Part shown: positions 17,500 through 25,994 of the stretch, in pieces
How positions within the stretch are numbered: position 1 is the stretch's first letter
Layout: each line of letters begins with the position of its first letter
Translations under genes and position numbers: made by a program
Notes under the pieces: generated by a model
Seen by the model: the letters and a program-made list of their open reading frames with translations, nothing else
The model's database searches: none
Told to the model about the DNA's origin: nothing
Origin: JAMZMI01 sp039944535
GTDB taxonomy: Bacteria > Bacteroidota > Bacteroidia > Cytophagales > Cyclobacteriaceae
DNA: 64,000 nt
Assembly (NCBI GenBank): GCA_039944535.1
Contig: JBDUYP010000012.1
Location: 1 to 64,000, forward strand
Direction of reading: 5' to 3'

Positions 17500-17583
17500 T
17501 GATTCTCCAGCTTGACTGGGGAATCTCCCAGCAAGTACGGCGTTCCGTGGAGGGAGATGTCCGGATTGAATCCGAACATGACG
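17500..17583. repeat. Intergenic palindromic element (REP/MITE-like)
   Basis: In the 135-bp gap: GGGA-ATC-TCCC near 17519-17529 and CGGATT-G-AATCCG at 17562-17574, ending in AACATGACG. The end resembles the AATGACGG end of the hairpin at 13222. Looks like a small mobile or REP-type element placed between the solute-binding gene and the CoA-transferase pair. Confidence 0.45.
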
Positions 17584-17604
17584 TTAAGTTTTTTATTTTT
17601 TCGA

Positions 17605-18753
17605 TTATTTATCATTCAAGCTCTCTCTATAAATCTTATTGATGCTTTCCAATACCGCTTTCGGGTCTCCTCCGTCACGTAGAAATGACTGAACAGGGTC
17701 ACCGGCATGATCCTGAAAATGCAGATAGCCATTGTATCTTGGTCGTTTGTAGGACTCATCCAGCGTCTGTAGCGTATTCTTGAAAAAATTATGAGTCAGT
17801 ACATTATTCAACTCACTTGTCCAGGCTTTTAAATGTCCGGGCTGCCCCCCGTTTTCGGTATAAAGTGTTGATTGAATTTCACTAGACACAACCTCCTCGG
17901 CAAACTTCACCGCCCACTCCTTTTGTGCAGAACTCGCTGAAACTGCTAGTCCTGTACCTCCCAGCGTGCTTCTTAATCTAGTACCATTAAAATCAACAAG
18001 CCCAGTATAATGGAGCAAATGCTGTGCATAGCCAACTCGCGAATAATTAGAGTAACCATAGGCAAACGGACAATACCAAAAGTCGTCGGTGCTGCTCATC
18101 AGGTTGGCCACTGCAATCGGGTTTTTCTCAAACATGGAGGGATCCAAAAGAGAATAAAACTCTCGCATGGTCTCCAATGATTTCAGACCTGTCTCCTGAT
18201 CAATCACTTCTTCTTGAGACTGAAAAGGGCCAGTTCCATGTGCAACACAAAACGTGTAGAAGTTCATCAACAGATCAATCGGAATGGCTGGAGCTGCAAC
18301 TTTTCCCTTTTTAGCTAGAGCCACAAGATCTTCCCAGGTTTTAGGAAGCTGTTCCTGATGCTTGTCAAACAAATCCTTTCTATAACTCGCAACTGGCGTA
18401 GCTGCATCGATGGCCAGTGCCCATTGATGACCTCCATAATTGTAGCTCTCATGAGAACCCCCTACAGAATTGGCCAATTGATTTTGTAAATATTCTTTTG
18501 ATAAATATTCGTCCAAAGGCAACACACAGCCTAGGGCATTAGCTCGTCCAGACCATGGATGATCGATGATCAAAAGATCGTAATCATCCACCAGTTTCTC
18601 GATTGGGAAGTCGGCAAATTCCTGAAGTGTGCGCTTGCGCCATGTGACCTCAACGTCGGGATATTTTTCATTGAACCTTTGTGCATACGCCATGAGTGGC
18701 GTGATGCCACGGCTATGTCCCCAGGTGATTCCTTTCAGCGTGATCTTAGCCAT
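17605..18753 (-). CDS. Solute-binding-protein-like protein without a signal peptide
   Basis: A 382-residue protein of the ABC sugar-binding (cluster B/MalE-like) fold: MAYAQRFNEKYPDVEVTWRKR near the N-terminus, LLIIDHPWSG, YRKDLFDKHQEQLPKTWEDLVALAKKG and GGTGLAVSASSAQKEWAVKFAEEV are typical. Such proteins are normally exported, but this one starts directly with the first strand of the mature fold (MAKITLKGITWGHSRG). The start is fixed: its ATG overlaps the stop of the MaoC gene by 8 bases, and the same frame has a TGA seven codons upstream. There are no ABC permease or ATPase genes for sugar import nearby. It may be a cytoplasmic carrier, sensor or repurposed enzyme. Function unknown. Confidence 0.75.
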   Translation of the reverse strand: MAKITLKGITWGHSRGITPLMAYAQRFNEKYPDVEVTWRKRTLQEFADFPIEKLVDDYDLLIIDHPWSGRANALGCVLPLDEYLSKEYLQNQLANSVGGSHESYNYGGHQWALAIDAATPVASYRKDLFDKHQEQLPKTWEDLVALAKKGKVAAPAIPIDLLMNFYTFCVAHGTGPFQSQEEVIDQETGLKSLETMREFYSLLDPSMFEKNPIAVANLMSSTDDFWYCPFAYGYSNYSRVGYAQHLLHYTGLVDFNGTRLRSTLGGTGLAVSASSAQKEWAVKFAEEVVSSEIQSTLYTENGGQPGHLKAWTSELNNVLTHNFFKNTLQTLDESYKRPRYNGYLHFQDHAGDPVQSFLRDGGDPKAVLESINKIYRESLNDK

Positions 18754-19195
18754 TCGCCTCTTTCTTTTCTGTCAACAACAAATGCTCACAAAGCATCACC
18801 AATTCATCTTTCTGATTGAATACTTCGACAAGTTCAGCCACAATACCATACTGGGGCTTTTTGTGATCCTTCATGTCTTTGATGGAAACCTTCACTCGAA
18901 TGGTGTCGCCAATGAAAACAGGTTTGGTAAACCTCAGTCGCTCGTAACCATAGGTCATGGCTACTTCGTTGATAAAGCTGGCCGTCATTCCCACCGCCAC
19001 ACTAAAAATCAATGTGCCATGCGCGATGCGCTCCTTGAAAGGCTGAGTTTTGCACCACTCTGCATCCATGTGATGCGGAAAGTAATCTCCGGTTTGTCCG
19101 GCATGGATGACAAAATCCGTTTCGGTAATGGTTCTGCCGAGCGTTTCGCGACTTTCCCCTATTTCAAATTCTTCGTAGTATTTCTTTAAAAACAT
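18746..19195 (-). CDS. MaoC-type (hotdog fold) enoyl-CoA hydratase/dehydratase
   Basis: A 149-residue single-hotdog protein. The hydratase motif is present: TGDYFPHHMDAEW with Asp37 and His42 in the right spacing for the (R)-specific hydratase dyad, followed by FKERIAHG and a C-terminal YGYERLRFTKPVFIGDTIRVKV segment that forms the long strand. It should add or remove water from a 2-enoyl/3-hydroxyacyl-CoA. It precedes and overlaps the solute-binding-type gene by 8 bases and is 15 bp downstream of the GH28 gene, so it sits inside a carbohydrate operon rather than a fatty-acid one. Confidence 0.83.
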   Translation of the reverse strand: MFLKKYYEEFEIGESRETLGRTITETDFVIHAGQTGDYFPHHMDAEWCKTQPFKERIAHGTLIFSVAVGMTASFINEVAMTYGYERLRFTKPVFIGDTIRVKVSIKDMKDHKKPQYGIVAELVEVFNQKDELVMLCEHLLLTEKKEANG

Positions 19196-19210
19196 TGTTT
19201 AGCTCAGTTT

Positions 19211-20617
19211 CTATTCAATAATTACTTTTTCACCAGCAACCGAATAATTCTTTACAATTAATCCTTCAACATTTTCTAGACTGTATGGCGCACCGACTGA
19301 GTCGATAGTCAGGCCATCAACATATAAATTGGTGATCGGCGACTCCTCATATCCTTTTGCCAAAATCCCGTATTTACCGCCAATTTTAACGGTTACATTT
19401 TCCACCCTCACGTCTCTGATGGTGGGCATAAAATCACCGGGATCACCATAAAACATATTGAATTTCAGCACCGCTTCTTTCACCTGACCGACTTGCACAT
19501 TTCTCATATAAACCTGTTCGATCACTCCTCCTCGCTCCGTGCTTGTTTTTATTCTAAGCGCACGGTCTAGCTCAGGACTATCCATCTGACAGCTTTCAGC
19601 GAAGACATTTTTAACGCCACCCGAAGCTTCGCTACCGATCACAACTCCTCCGTGACCATCTTTCATCACACAATTCTGGATGATGATATTTTCACTAGAC
19701 ACTCCCACTCTTCTGCCGTCATGGTTTCTACCTGACTTGATGGCAATGCAATCATCACCTGTATCGAACAGACAATTCTTAATCCACACATTTTTGCTGG
19801 ACTCAGGATCGCAACCGTCGCTATTAGGCCCGTGACTTATTACCGAAACGCCATCAATGATCACATGATTGCAGAGCGTAGGGTGCATGATCCACATTGG
19901 AGAATTGGTGAAAGTCACACCTTGCACCAGCACACGTTCACATTTATATGGCTGAAAAAACTGAGGTCTGAGATAAGAATCAACGCCAAAAATTCTCTCA
20001 GATACAGGGACGTTATCTGCACCAGCCTGAAACAAGGCAGCCCTGTTATCATCATCGCGCTGGCTTGGATCTCCTTTTTCATATCCATAATATCCAGCAC
20101 CACACCAAGGCCACCAGTTTTCATTACTCGCCTGACCATTCAGTATGCCTTTTCCCGTAAGGGCTATATTTTCTTCTTCATATGCATAAACCAAAGGCTT
20201 CAACCCCATCATTTCTACACCTTCCCAACGGGTGTAAACCACAGGCAGATAGTCTTCCGGCAAAGTGGAGAACCTAAGCTCCGAGCCTTCTTCCAAATGC
20301 AGGTTGACGTTGCTTTTGAGGTAAATGGATTTGATATAATACGTACCAGCCGGAACGACCACACGCCCGCCTCCAGCTGCACTGCATTCATCAATGGCCT
20401 TTTGGATGGCCTCATAATCTGAAATTTCATCTCCGGCAGTTGCTCCAAAATCAGTTACAATAAAATCCTTCTCAGGAAAATCTGTTGTTTTGATTTGAGC
20501 AATGAGAGAGTCTAGTTGATTCCACGGATCGGTCATAGAGGTTTCAGATTCGGCTTGTTTCCTAGAACTACAAGCTATCAAAATCACTAAAGCTAAGAGT
20601 AAATAATTCGGTTTCAT
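19211..20617 (-). CDS. GH28 polygalacturonase-like lipoprotein
   Basis: Hydrolyses galacturonic-acid linkages in pectin or rhamnogalacturonan, 468 residues. Lipoprotein signal with lipobox LIAC near residue 16. Right-handed beta-helix with all four GH28 motifs: NSDGCDPES (Asn/Asp), DTGDDCIAIKSG (the Asp pair), DGHGGVVIGSE (catalytic-type His) and RALRIKTS (Arg/Lys). An upstream FGATAGDEISDYEAIQKAIDEC segment is the usual N-terminal start of the helix. First gene of the minus-strand operon leading into MaoC, the solute-binding-type protein and the CoA-transferases. It faces the L-fucose isomerase gene across a 134-bp divergent promoter region. Likely periplasm-facing or surface lipoprotein. 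Confidence 0.88.
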   Translation of the reverse strand: MKPNYLLLALVILIACSSRKQAESETSMTDPWNQLDSLIAQIKTTDFPEKDFIVTDFGATAGDEISDYEAIQKAIDECSAAGGGRVVVPAGTYYIKSIYLKSNVNLHLEEGSELRFSTLPEDYLPVVYTRWEGVEMMGLKPLVYAYEEENIALTGKGILNGQASNENWWPWCGAGYYGYEKGDPSQRDDDNRAALFQAGADNVPVSERIFGVDSYLRPQFFQPYKCERVLVQGVTFTNSPMWIMHPTLCNHVIIDGVSVISHGPNSDGCDPESSKNVWIKNCLFDTGDDCIAIKSGRNHDGRRVGVSSENIIIQNCVMKDGHGGVVIGSEASGGVKNVFAESCQMDSPELDRALRIKTSTERGGVIEQVYMRNVQVGQVKEAVLKFNMFYGDPGDFMPTIRDVRVENVTVKIGGKYGILAKGYEESPITNLYVDGLTIDSVGAPYSLENVEGLIVKNYSVAGEKVIIE

Positions 20618-20637
20618 AACGTAACTCTATTTACTCA

Positions 20638-20658
20638 AAAGTGTAAAATTTTCACTTT
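20638..20658. promoter_or_regulatory. Inverted repeat in the divergent GH28/fucI promoter region
   Basis: AAAGTG and CACTTT flank a 9-base AT centre. It lies 20 bases upstream of the GH28 start and 94 bases upstream of fucI, and is a candidate shared operator. No other copy was noticed. Confidence 0.3.
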
Positions 20659-20751
20659 TTTTCAACCCACATAGTACAGGACTCCTAAATCGTAATTAGG
20701 CATTTAAATTGTATTTGAGAATATCATAATTAAGAATCCAATAAATCCTAA

Positions 20752-22524
20752 ATGAGTAAGCATTACAAACTGAAAGGCACTTTGCCCAAAATTGGCATTC
20801 GCCCTGTAATTGACGGTCGACTTGGTGGCATCAGAGAATCCCTGGAAGAATCGACCATGTTGATGGCCAAAAAAGTGGCCGATCTGCTTGAATCACAATT
20901 GAAATACATGGATGGAACTCCCGTGGAATGTGTGATAGCTGATAGCACAATTGGTCGCGTAGCTGAAGCTGCTGCTTGTGAGGATAAGTTCGAAAGAGAG
21001 CAGGTTGGACTATCTATCACCGTGACGCCATGTTGGTGCTATGGAACAGAAACAATAGACATGCACCCTACCCGACCAAAAGCCATTTGGGGATTTAATG
21101 GTACTGAAAGACCTGGTGCCGTTTATCTTGCGGCAGCTCTAGCCGGTCACACTCAAAAAGGGATTCCTGCTTTCAGTATTTACGGACATGATGTTCAGGA
21201 TTCTGTAGAGGAAGATATCCCTCAGGAAATCGTTGAAAAATTATTGCAATTCAGCAAGGCGGGAGTTGCCCTGGCTACCATGAAAGGAAAATCTTATCTC
21301 TCCATTGGGGCAGTATCAATGGGGATAGCCGGGTCTGTCGTGAAAGAAGATTTCTTTCAGGAATATCTTGGCATGCGCAATGAGTACGTAGATATGTCAG
21401 AGCTCGCCAGAAGAATTCAAAATGACATATTCGATCAAGAAGAGTTTGATAAAGCTTTGGCATGGACCAAAGAAAACTGCAAAGAAAACACGGACTATAA
21501 TCCACATAACAAATCACGTGAGCAACTTGATTCTGAATGGGAAACTGTAGTGAAAATGACCCTTATCGCCCGTGACCTCATGATTGGCAATGACAAACTA
21601 GCCGAAAAAGGTTTCGGAGAGGAAGCACTAGGGTTCAATGCCATAGCAGCAGGTTTTCAGGGTCAGCGTCAGTGGACAGATTACATGTCTAACGGTGACT
21701 TCATGGAGGCCATACTCAACTCGTCATACGACTGGAACGGCACACGCCCGCCTATGATGATGGCTACCGAAAATGATTCTCTCAATGGAATTTCGATGCT
21801 CTTTGGCTATCTCCTAACTAATCAAGCTCAGATATTTTCTGACGTAAGAACCTATTGGAGCCCTAAATCTGTAGAACGGGTTACTGGTCATAGAGTAAGT
21901 GGCATGGCCAAGAATGGATTCATACACCTAATCAACTCAGGTTCATCTTCCCTTGATGGAAGTGCTGAGCAATCAATTGATGGCAAACCAGCAATGAAGC
22001 CGTTTTGGGAGATCTCGGATGATGAAGTGCAAAAGTGTCTGGATGCTACCGACTGGCCTCCAGCTGTAGATTACTTTCCCGGTGGTGGATTCTCCTCTCA
22101 CTTTGTGACTCGAGGAGGCATGCCTGTGACTATGTGCCGGCTGAATTTGGTAAAAGGTCTTGGGCCTGTAATGCAAATAGCTGAAGGCTGGACTATAGCG
22201 CTTCCAGAAGATGTACATAATACATTGGATCAAAGAACCAACCCCACCTGGCCAACGACCTGGTTTGTGCCAAGAACAACAGGAGAAGGTGCTTTCAAGG
22301 ACGTTTACTCAGTTATGGCCAACTGGGGAGCCAACCACGGAGCTTTTAGCTACGGACACTATGGAGCGGATATTATCACGCTTTGCTCGATGCTCCGAAT
22401 TCCGGTGAACATGCACAATGTGGAAGGCGAGGTTTTCCGTCCAAAAGACTGGATTTCGTTCGGTATGGATGAAGAAGGTGCAGACTATAGAGCTTGCGCC
22501 AATTATGGCCCGTTATATAAGTAA
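20752..22524 (+). CDS. fucI: L-fucose isomerase
   Basis: Converts L-fucose (also D-arabinose) to the ketose in the cytoplasm. 590 residues, the usual length (E. coli FucI about 591). Diagnostic stretches are IGIRPVIDGRLGGIRESLEE at the N-terminus, VTPCWCYGTETIDM, WGFNGTERPGAVYLAA and SIYGHDVQ, and the metal/substrate residues in MMMATENDSLNG (Glu) and SDVRTYWSP. Placed alone on the plus strand, divergent from the GH28 operon and followed by the GH106 gene. Only one sugar kinase is in the window (the rhamnulokinase-type at 55681-57060), so the fuculose formed here would need that kinase or one elsewhere. Confidence 0.93.
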   Translation: MSKHYKLKGTLPKIGIRPVIDGRLGGIRESLEESTMLMAKKVADLLESQLKYMDGTPVECVIADSTIGRVAEAAACEDKFEREQVGLSITVTPCWCYGTETIDMHPTRPKAIWGFNGTERPGAVYLAAALAGHTQKGIPAFSIYGHDVQDSVEEDIPQEIVEKLLQFSKAGVALATMKGKSYLSIGAVSMGIAGSVVKEDFFQEYLGMRNEYVDMSELARRIQNDIFDQEEFDKALAWTKENCKENTDYNPHNKSREQLDSEWETVVKMTLIARDLMIGNDKLAEKGFGEEALGFNAIAAGFQGQRQWTDYMSNGDFMEAILNSSYDWNGTRPPMMMATENDSLNGISMLFGYLLTNQAQIFSDVRTYWSPKSVERVTGHRVSGMAKNGFIHLINSGSSSLDGSAEQSIDGKPAMKPFWEISDDEVQKCLDATDWPPAVDYFPGGGFSSHFVTRGGMPVTMCRLNLVKGLGPVMQIAEGWTIALPEDVHNTLDQRTNPTWPTTWFVPRTTGEGAFKDVYSVMANWGANHGAFSYGHYGADIITLCSMLRIPVNMHNVEGEVFRPKDWISFGMDEEGADYRACANYGPLYK

Positions 22525-22533
22525 GCAGGCTCT

Positions 22534-22572
22534 AGAAGTGTCGCATTTCTACAAGCCAAATCTGACACTTCT
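22534..22572 (+). other. Intercistronic hairpin after fucI
   Basis: AGAAGTGTC (22534-22542) pairs perfectly with GACACTTCT (22564-22572) around a 21-base loop. There is no T-tract after it, so it is more likely an mRNA-stability or processing element than a terminator. Confidence 0.35.
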
Positions 22573-22607
22573 TAAATAACAATCACACATCCCATAGCCA
22601 CCCAAAA

Positions 22608-25600
22608 GTGAAACACCTCATAATCCTAGCTCTCCTATTTTCTGTGGCATGCCAGCCAAAGACTCAAATTCAAGAGTTTGACCATCCGGAAAAATCATGG
22701 GTGTTTTGGTACTGGATGAAAGGTGCCGTAAGCAAAGAAGGAATCACTGCGGATCTGGAAGCCATGAAAGAGGCCGGTCTTGGTGGCGCTTATCTCATGC
22801 CAATCCAAGGACCGACTGACCCTCCTATTTATGAGCCTGCTACAATTCAGCTTTCCCCCGAATGGTGGGAAATGGTACGCTTCTCAATGGAGGAAGCAAA
22901 ACGCCTCGACCTTGAACTTGGAATGCATGCAAGTGATGGTTTTGCTCTGGCAGGAGGTCCGTGGATCACTCCTGAGTTGAGTATGCAAAAGGTAGTTTGG
23001 TCTGAGACTGTCGTCAATGGAGGTGGTATTTTCAATGACACACTCACACCACCTGAAAGCTTTGAAGGTTACTATGAAGATATTGCGGTTTACGCCTTTC
23101 GAAATAAAATAAAAGCTCAATCCAGCTTCTCCACAAAACCACAAATCACAACAAGTACTGGAGAGGATGCCAGTTTTCTGATAGTTGAAGGAAATACTGA
23201 GCAATACCGATGCACCGAAGATTGTTGGTTTCAATACAGCTTTTCAGAACCTTTTACCTGCCAGAGTATTGAGGTAATCACCAAGGGCAACAACTACCAA
23301 TCGCATCGACTTCTGGTACAGTCAAGTCAGAATGGAGAAACTTTCCAGGATGTATATCAAATGACTCCTCCTCGCCACGGATGGCAAGATACAGATGCGC
23401 AAGTGACTTACTCCATACCAAAAACGACTGCTAAATTTTTTCGATTTCAGTGGAGAAAAGAAGGAACTGAACCAGGAGCGGAAGACCTGGATGCAGCCAA
23501 ATGGAGTCCTCGACTAAAAATTGCAGGGTTAGAATTGTCCAGTTCACCAAAGATTCATCAGTTTGAAGGAAAGACGGCAGAGGTCTGGAGAATCAGTCCA
23601 AGGACAAGCGCTGAGGAACTCAAAACAGAAAATTGTATCACTCATGAGGACCTTCTGGATATTACCGGCCATTTCAAGAATGGAAAGTTAAACGGGGAAG
23701 TACCTGAAGGAGAATGGACCATCCTCAGAATGGGACATACATCAACCGGCCACACCAACTACACGGGTGGCGGAGGCTTGGGACTGGAGTGCGACAAGTT
23801 TAACCCAGAAGCCATCAATACGCAATTTGACGGATGGTATGGACAGATTATGGAAAAGATGGGAACGAAACTTACAACTGATGTTCTAAAAGCCTTTCAC
23901 ATTGATAGCTGGGAATGTGGAAGTCAAAACTGGTCTCCGGTTTTTCGGGAGGAGTTTAAGAAGAGAAGAGGCTATGACCCTCTGCGCTACTTGCCAGTCA
24001 TGGCCGGATTCCCGATTGGCAATCCCGAGCTTTCTGAGAAATTTCTATACGATATAAGACAAACAATAAGCGAGCTTACCATTGACAACTTTTATGGAAC
24101 AATGGCCAAGCGAGCACATGAAAATGGTGTTCGTTTCAGTGCTGAAAGTGTAGCTCCTACTATGCTCAGCGATGGCATGAGGCATTATGGTGAAGTGGAT
24201 GTTCCTATGGGAGAATTTTGGCTAAGAAGCCCAACTCATGACAAACCCAATGATATGATGGATGCCATCTCCGGTGCGCATGTCTATGGCAAAAATATCA
24301 TTCAGGCAGAGGGTTTTACCGAACTGCGCATGGGATGGGATGAAGATCCTGCACTGATCAAACCACTTTTGGATCGCAACTATGCACTAGGTATCAATCG
24401 GCTTTTCTTTCATGTGTATGCCCACAATCCATTTACCGACCGCAAGCCAGGAGTAACACTGAGTGATGTTGGTTTGTATTTTCAGAGAGACCAAACCTGG
24501 TGGAAACCTGGAGCCGAATTTGTAAAGTACACGGAGAGATGCCAAAGGCTATTGCAAGAAGGAAAACCGGTTGTAGACATAGCTGTTTTTACTGGAGAAG
24601 GCCTGCCAAGAAGGTCGATATTGCCAGATAGGTTGGTAGAGACCTTACCTGGCATTTTCAGTGAGGGTGTTGTGACCAAGGAAAGATTGCGACTTGAAAA
24701 TGAAGGTCAGCCACAAAGGGAACTTCCCGCAGGAGTAAACCACTCGGCTAATATGGCTGACCCTGAAGATTGGCTTGATCCGTTGAATGGTTACAAGTAT
24801 GACTCATTTAACAAAGATGCTTTGCTGCGATTGACTGGAGTCAAAGAAGGTATCATAACACTTTCCTCAGGAGCAGCATATCCCATTTTGGTTTTGCCGC
24901 AACCACGACGAATGGATCCAAATCCAGAATACATGTCCTTTGAGACACTTGAAAAATTGGTTGATTTGGTGAGATCCGGGGCAACAGTTTTGATAAGCCA
25001 AAAACCGCAATTCACTCCAGGATTGGACTCATTGGATGAGCAAATTGTAAAACTTGCAAGCGTACTTTGGGAAGGGGTCTTTGCTTTGGAAAATGGCTTT
25101 ATGGTAAAAAAGATTGGAAAAGGAAAAGTCATCGAAACACCAATCGAGACTCCCAACTTTAACGACCTGGGGCTTGAGCCTGACTTTCTTTCTTATGAGG
25201 GAGGAAAGCCAGCAAAGGATATAGCATGGACGCACCGCAAATCAGAAAATCGGGACATTTATTTCGTATCAAATCAATCGAATCGCACCAGACAAATCAC
25301 CATTTCGCTTCGTGTGAATGACAAAATACCAGAAATCTATGATCCAGTAGCGAATAAAAATTGGGAGCTTCAGGAATGGAAAAATGAAAACAGAAGAACG
25401 GCTTTTCCGATCCATTTAGAAGCAAATGGTTCACTGTTTGTAATCCTGGAAAAAGAAACCAGCCAAACTGAGTCAAAGGGTAACAATCAGATTTCGAAAG
25501 AGACGGCACAAACGCTTACCTCTAGATGGAGCGTGCAATTTGATCCTGAATTTGGTGGTTCAGAGAAACCCATCATTTTGGATTCCTTGACGAACTGGAT

Positions 25601-25979
25601 TGATTTCGAAGATTCAAAAATCAAATGTTATTCAGGCACAGCTATCTATGCAACCACCTTCACTGCAAAAAAACTGCAAAACAAAGCATGGATTTCTTTA
25701 GGCAAACTTCACAATACAGCCACAGTTTACCTCAACGATCAAAAATGTGGAGTGGCATGGACTCCACCTTATGAAGTGGACATCACGAAAGCACTAATCG
25801 ATGGTGAGAACAAACTGCGAATAGAGGTAGCCAATACCTGGAGAAACAGATTGATTGGGGATCAGTCACTACCGGAGGACGAAAGACTGACTTGGACAAC
25901 AGCTCCTTACAGAATAAAAGGCGAACCATTACTAAATGCAGGGTTGCTTGGCCCTGTGGAACTTCGTCTTGTTAAATGA
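22608..25979 (+). CDS. GH106-like alpha-L-rhamnosidase lipoprotein
   Basis: Likely releases L-rhamnose from oligosaccharides, 1123 residues, matching large GH106 enzymes. Starts at GTG 22608. Lipobox SVAC near residue 15. The N-terminal region KSWVFWYWMKGAVSKEGITADLEAMKEAGLGGAYLMP starts a TIM barrel typical of this family; barrel residues continue through HIDSWECGSQNW, RRGYDPLRYLPVMAGF and SAESVAPTMLSDGMR. Inserted beta-sandwich modules lie at about 150-330, and a C-terminal galactose-binding-like domain with GKLHNTATVYLNDQKCGVAWTPPY at about 1010-1120. Together with rhaI/rhaB and GH28 it points to a rhamnose-rich pectin substrate. Confidence 0.85.
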   Translation: MKHLIILALLFSVACQPKTQIQEFDHPEKSWVFWYWMKGAVSKEGITADLEAMKEAGLGGAYLMPIQGPTDPPIYEPATIQLSPEWWEMVRFSMEEAKRLDLELGMHASDGFALAGGPWITPELSMQKVVWSETVVNGGGIFNDTLTPPESFEGYYEDIAVYAFRNKIKAQSSFSTKPQITTSTGEDASFLIVEGNTEQYRCTEDCWFQYSFSEPFTCQSIEVITKGNNYQSHRLLVQSSQNGETFQDVYQMTPPRHGWQDTDAQVTYSIPKTTAKFFRFQWRKEGTEPGAEDLDAAKWSPRLKIAGLELSSSPKIHQFEGKTAEVWRISPRTSAEELKTENCITHEDLLDITGHFKNGKLNGEVPEGEWTILRMGHTSTGHTNYTGGGGLGLECDKFNPEAINTQFDGWYGQIMEKMGTKLTTDVLKAFHIDSWECGSQNWSPVFREEFKKRRGYDPLRYLPVMAGFPIGNPELSEKFLYDIRQTISELTIDNFYGTMAKRAHENGVRFSAESVAPTMLSDGMRHYGEVDVPMGEFWLRSPTHDKPNDMMDAISGAHVYGKNIIQAEGFTELRMGWDEDPALIKPLLDRNYALGINRLFFHVYAHNPFTDRKPGVTLSDVGLYFQRDQTWWKPGAEFVKYTERCQRLLQEGKPVVDIAVFTGEGLPRRSILPDRLVETLPGIFSEGVVTKERLRLENEGQPQRELPAGVNHSANMADPEDWLDPLNGYKYDSFNKDALLRLTGVKEGIITLSSGAAYPILVLPQPRRMDPNPEYMSFETLEKLVDLVRSGATVLISQKPQFTPGLDSLDEQIVKLASVLWEGVFALENGFMVKKIGKGKVIETPIETPNFNDLGLEPDFLSYEGGKPAKDIAWTHRKSENRDIYFVSNQSNRTRQITISLRVNDKIPEIYDPVANKNWELQEWKNENRRTAFPIHLEANGSLFVILEKETSQTESKGNNQISKETAQTLTSRWSVQFDPEFGGSEKPIILDSLTNWIDFEDSKIKCYSGTAIYATTFTAKKLQNKAWISLGKLHNTATVYLNDQKCGVAWTPPYEVDITKALIDGENKLRIEVANTWRNRLIGDQSLPEDERLTWTTAPYRIKGEPLLNAGLLGPVELRLVK

Positions 25980-25994
25980 AAAGACATTTCAAAC

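Noticed and set aside
19832..20422. 196-codon ORF antisense to GH28
   Set aside because: Shadow frame; the opposite strand carries all GH28 motifs.
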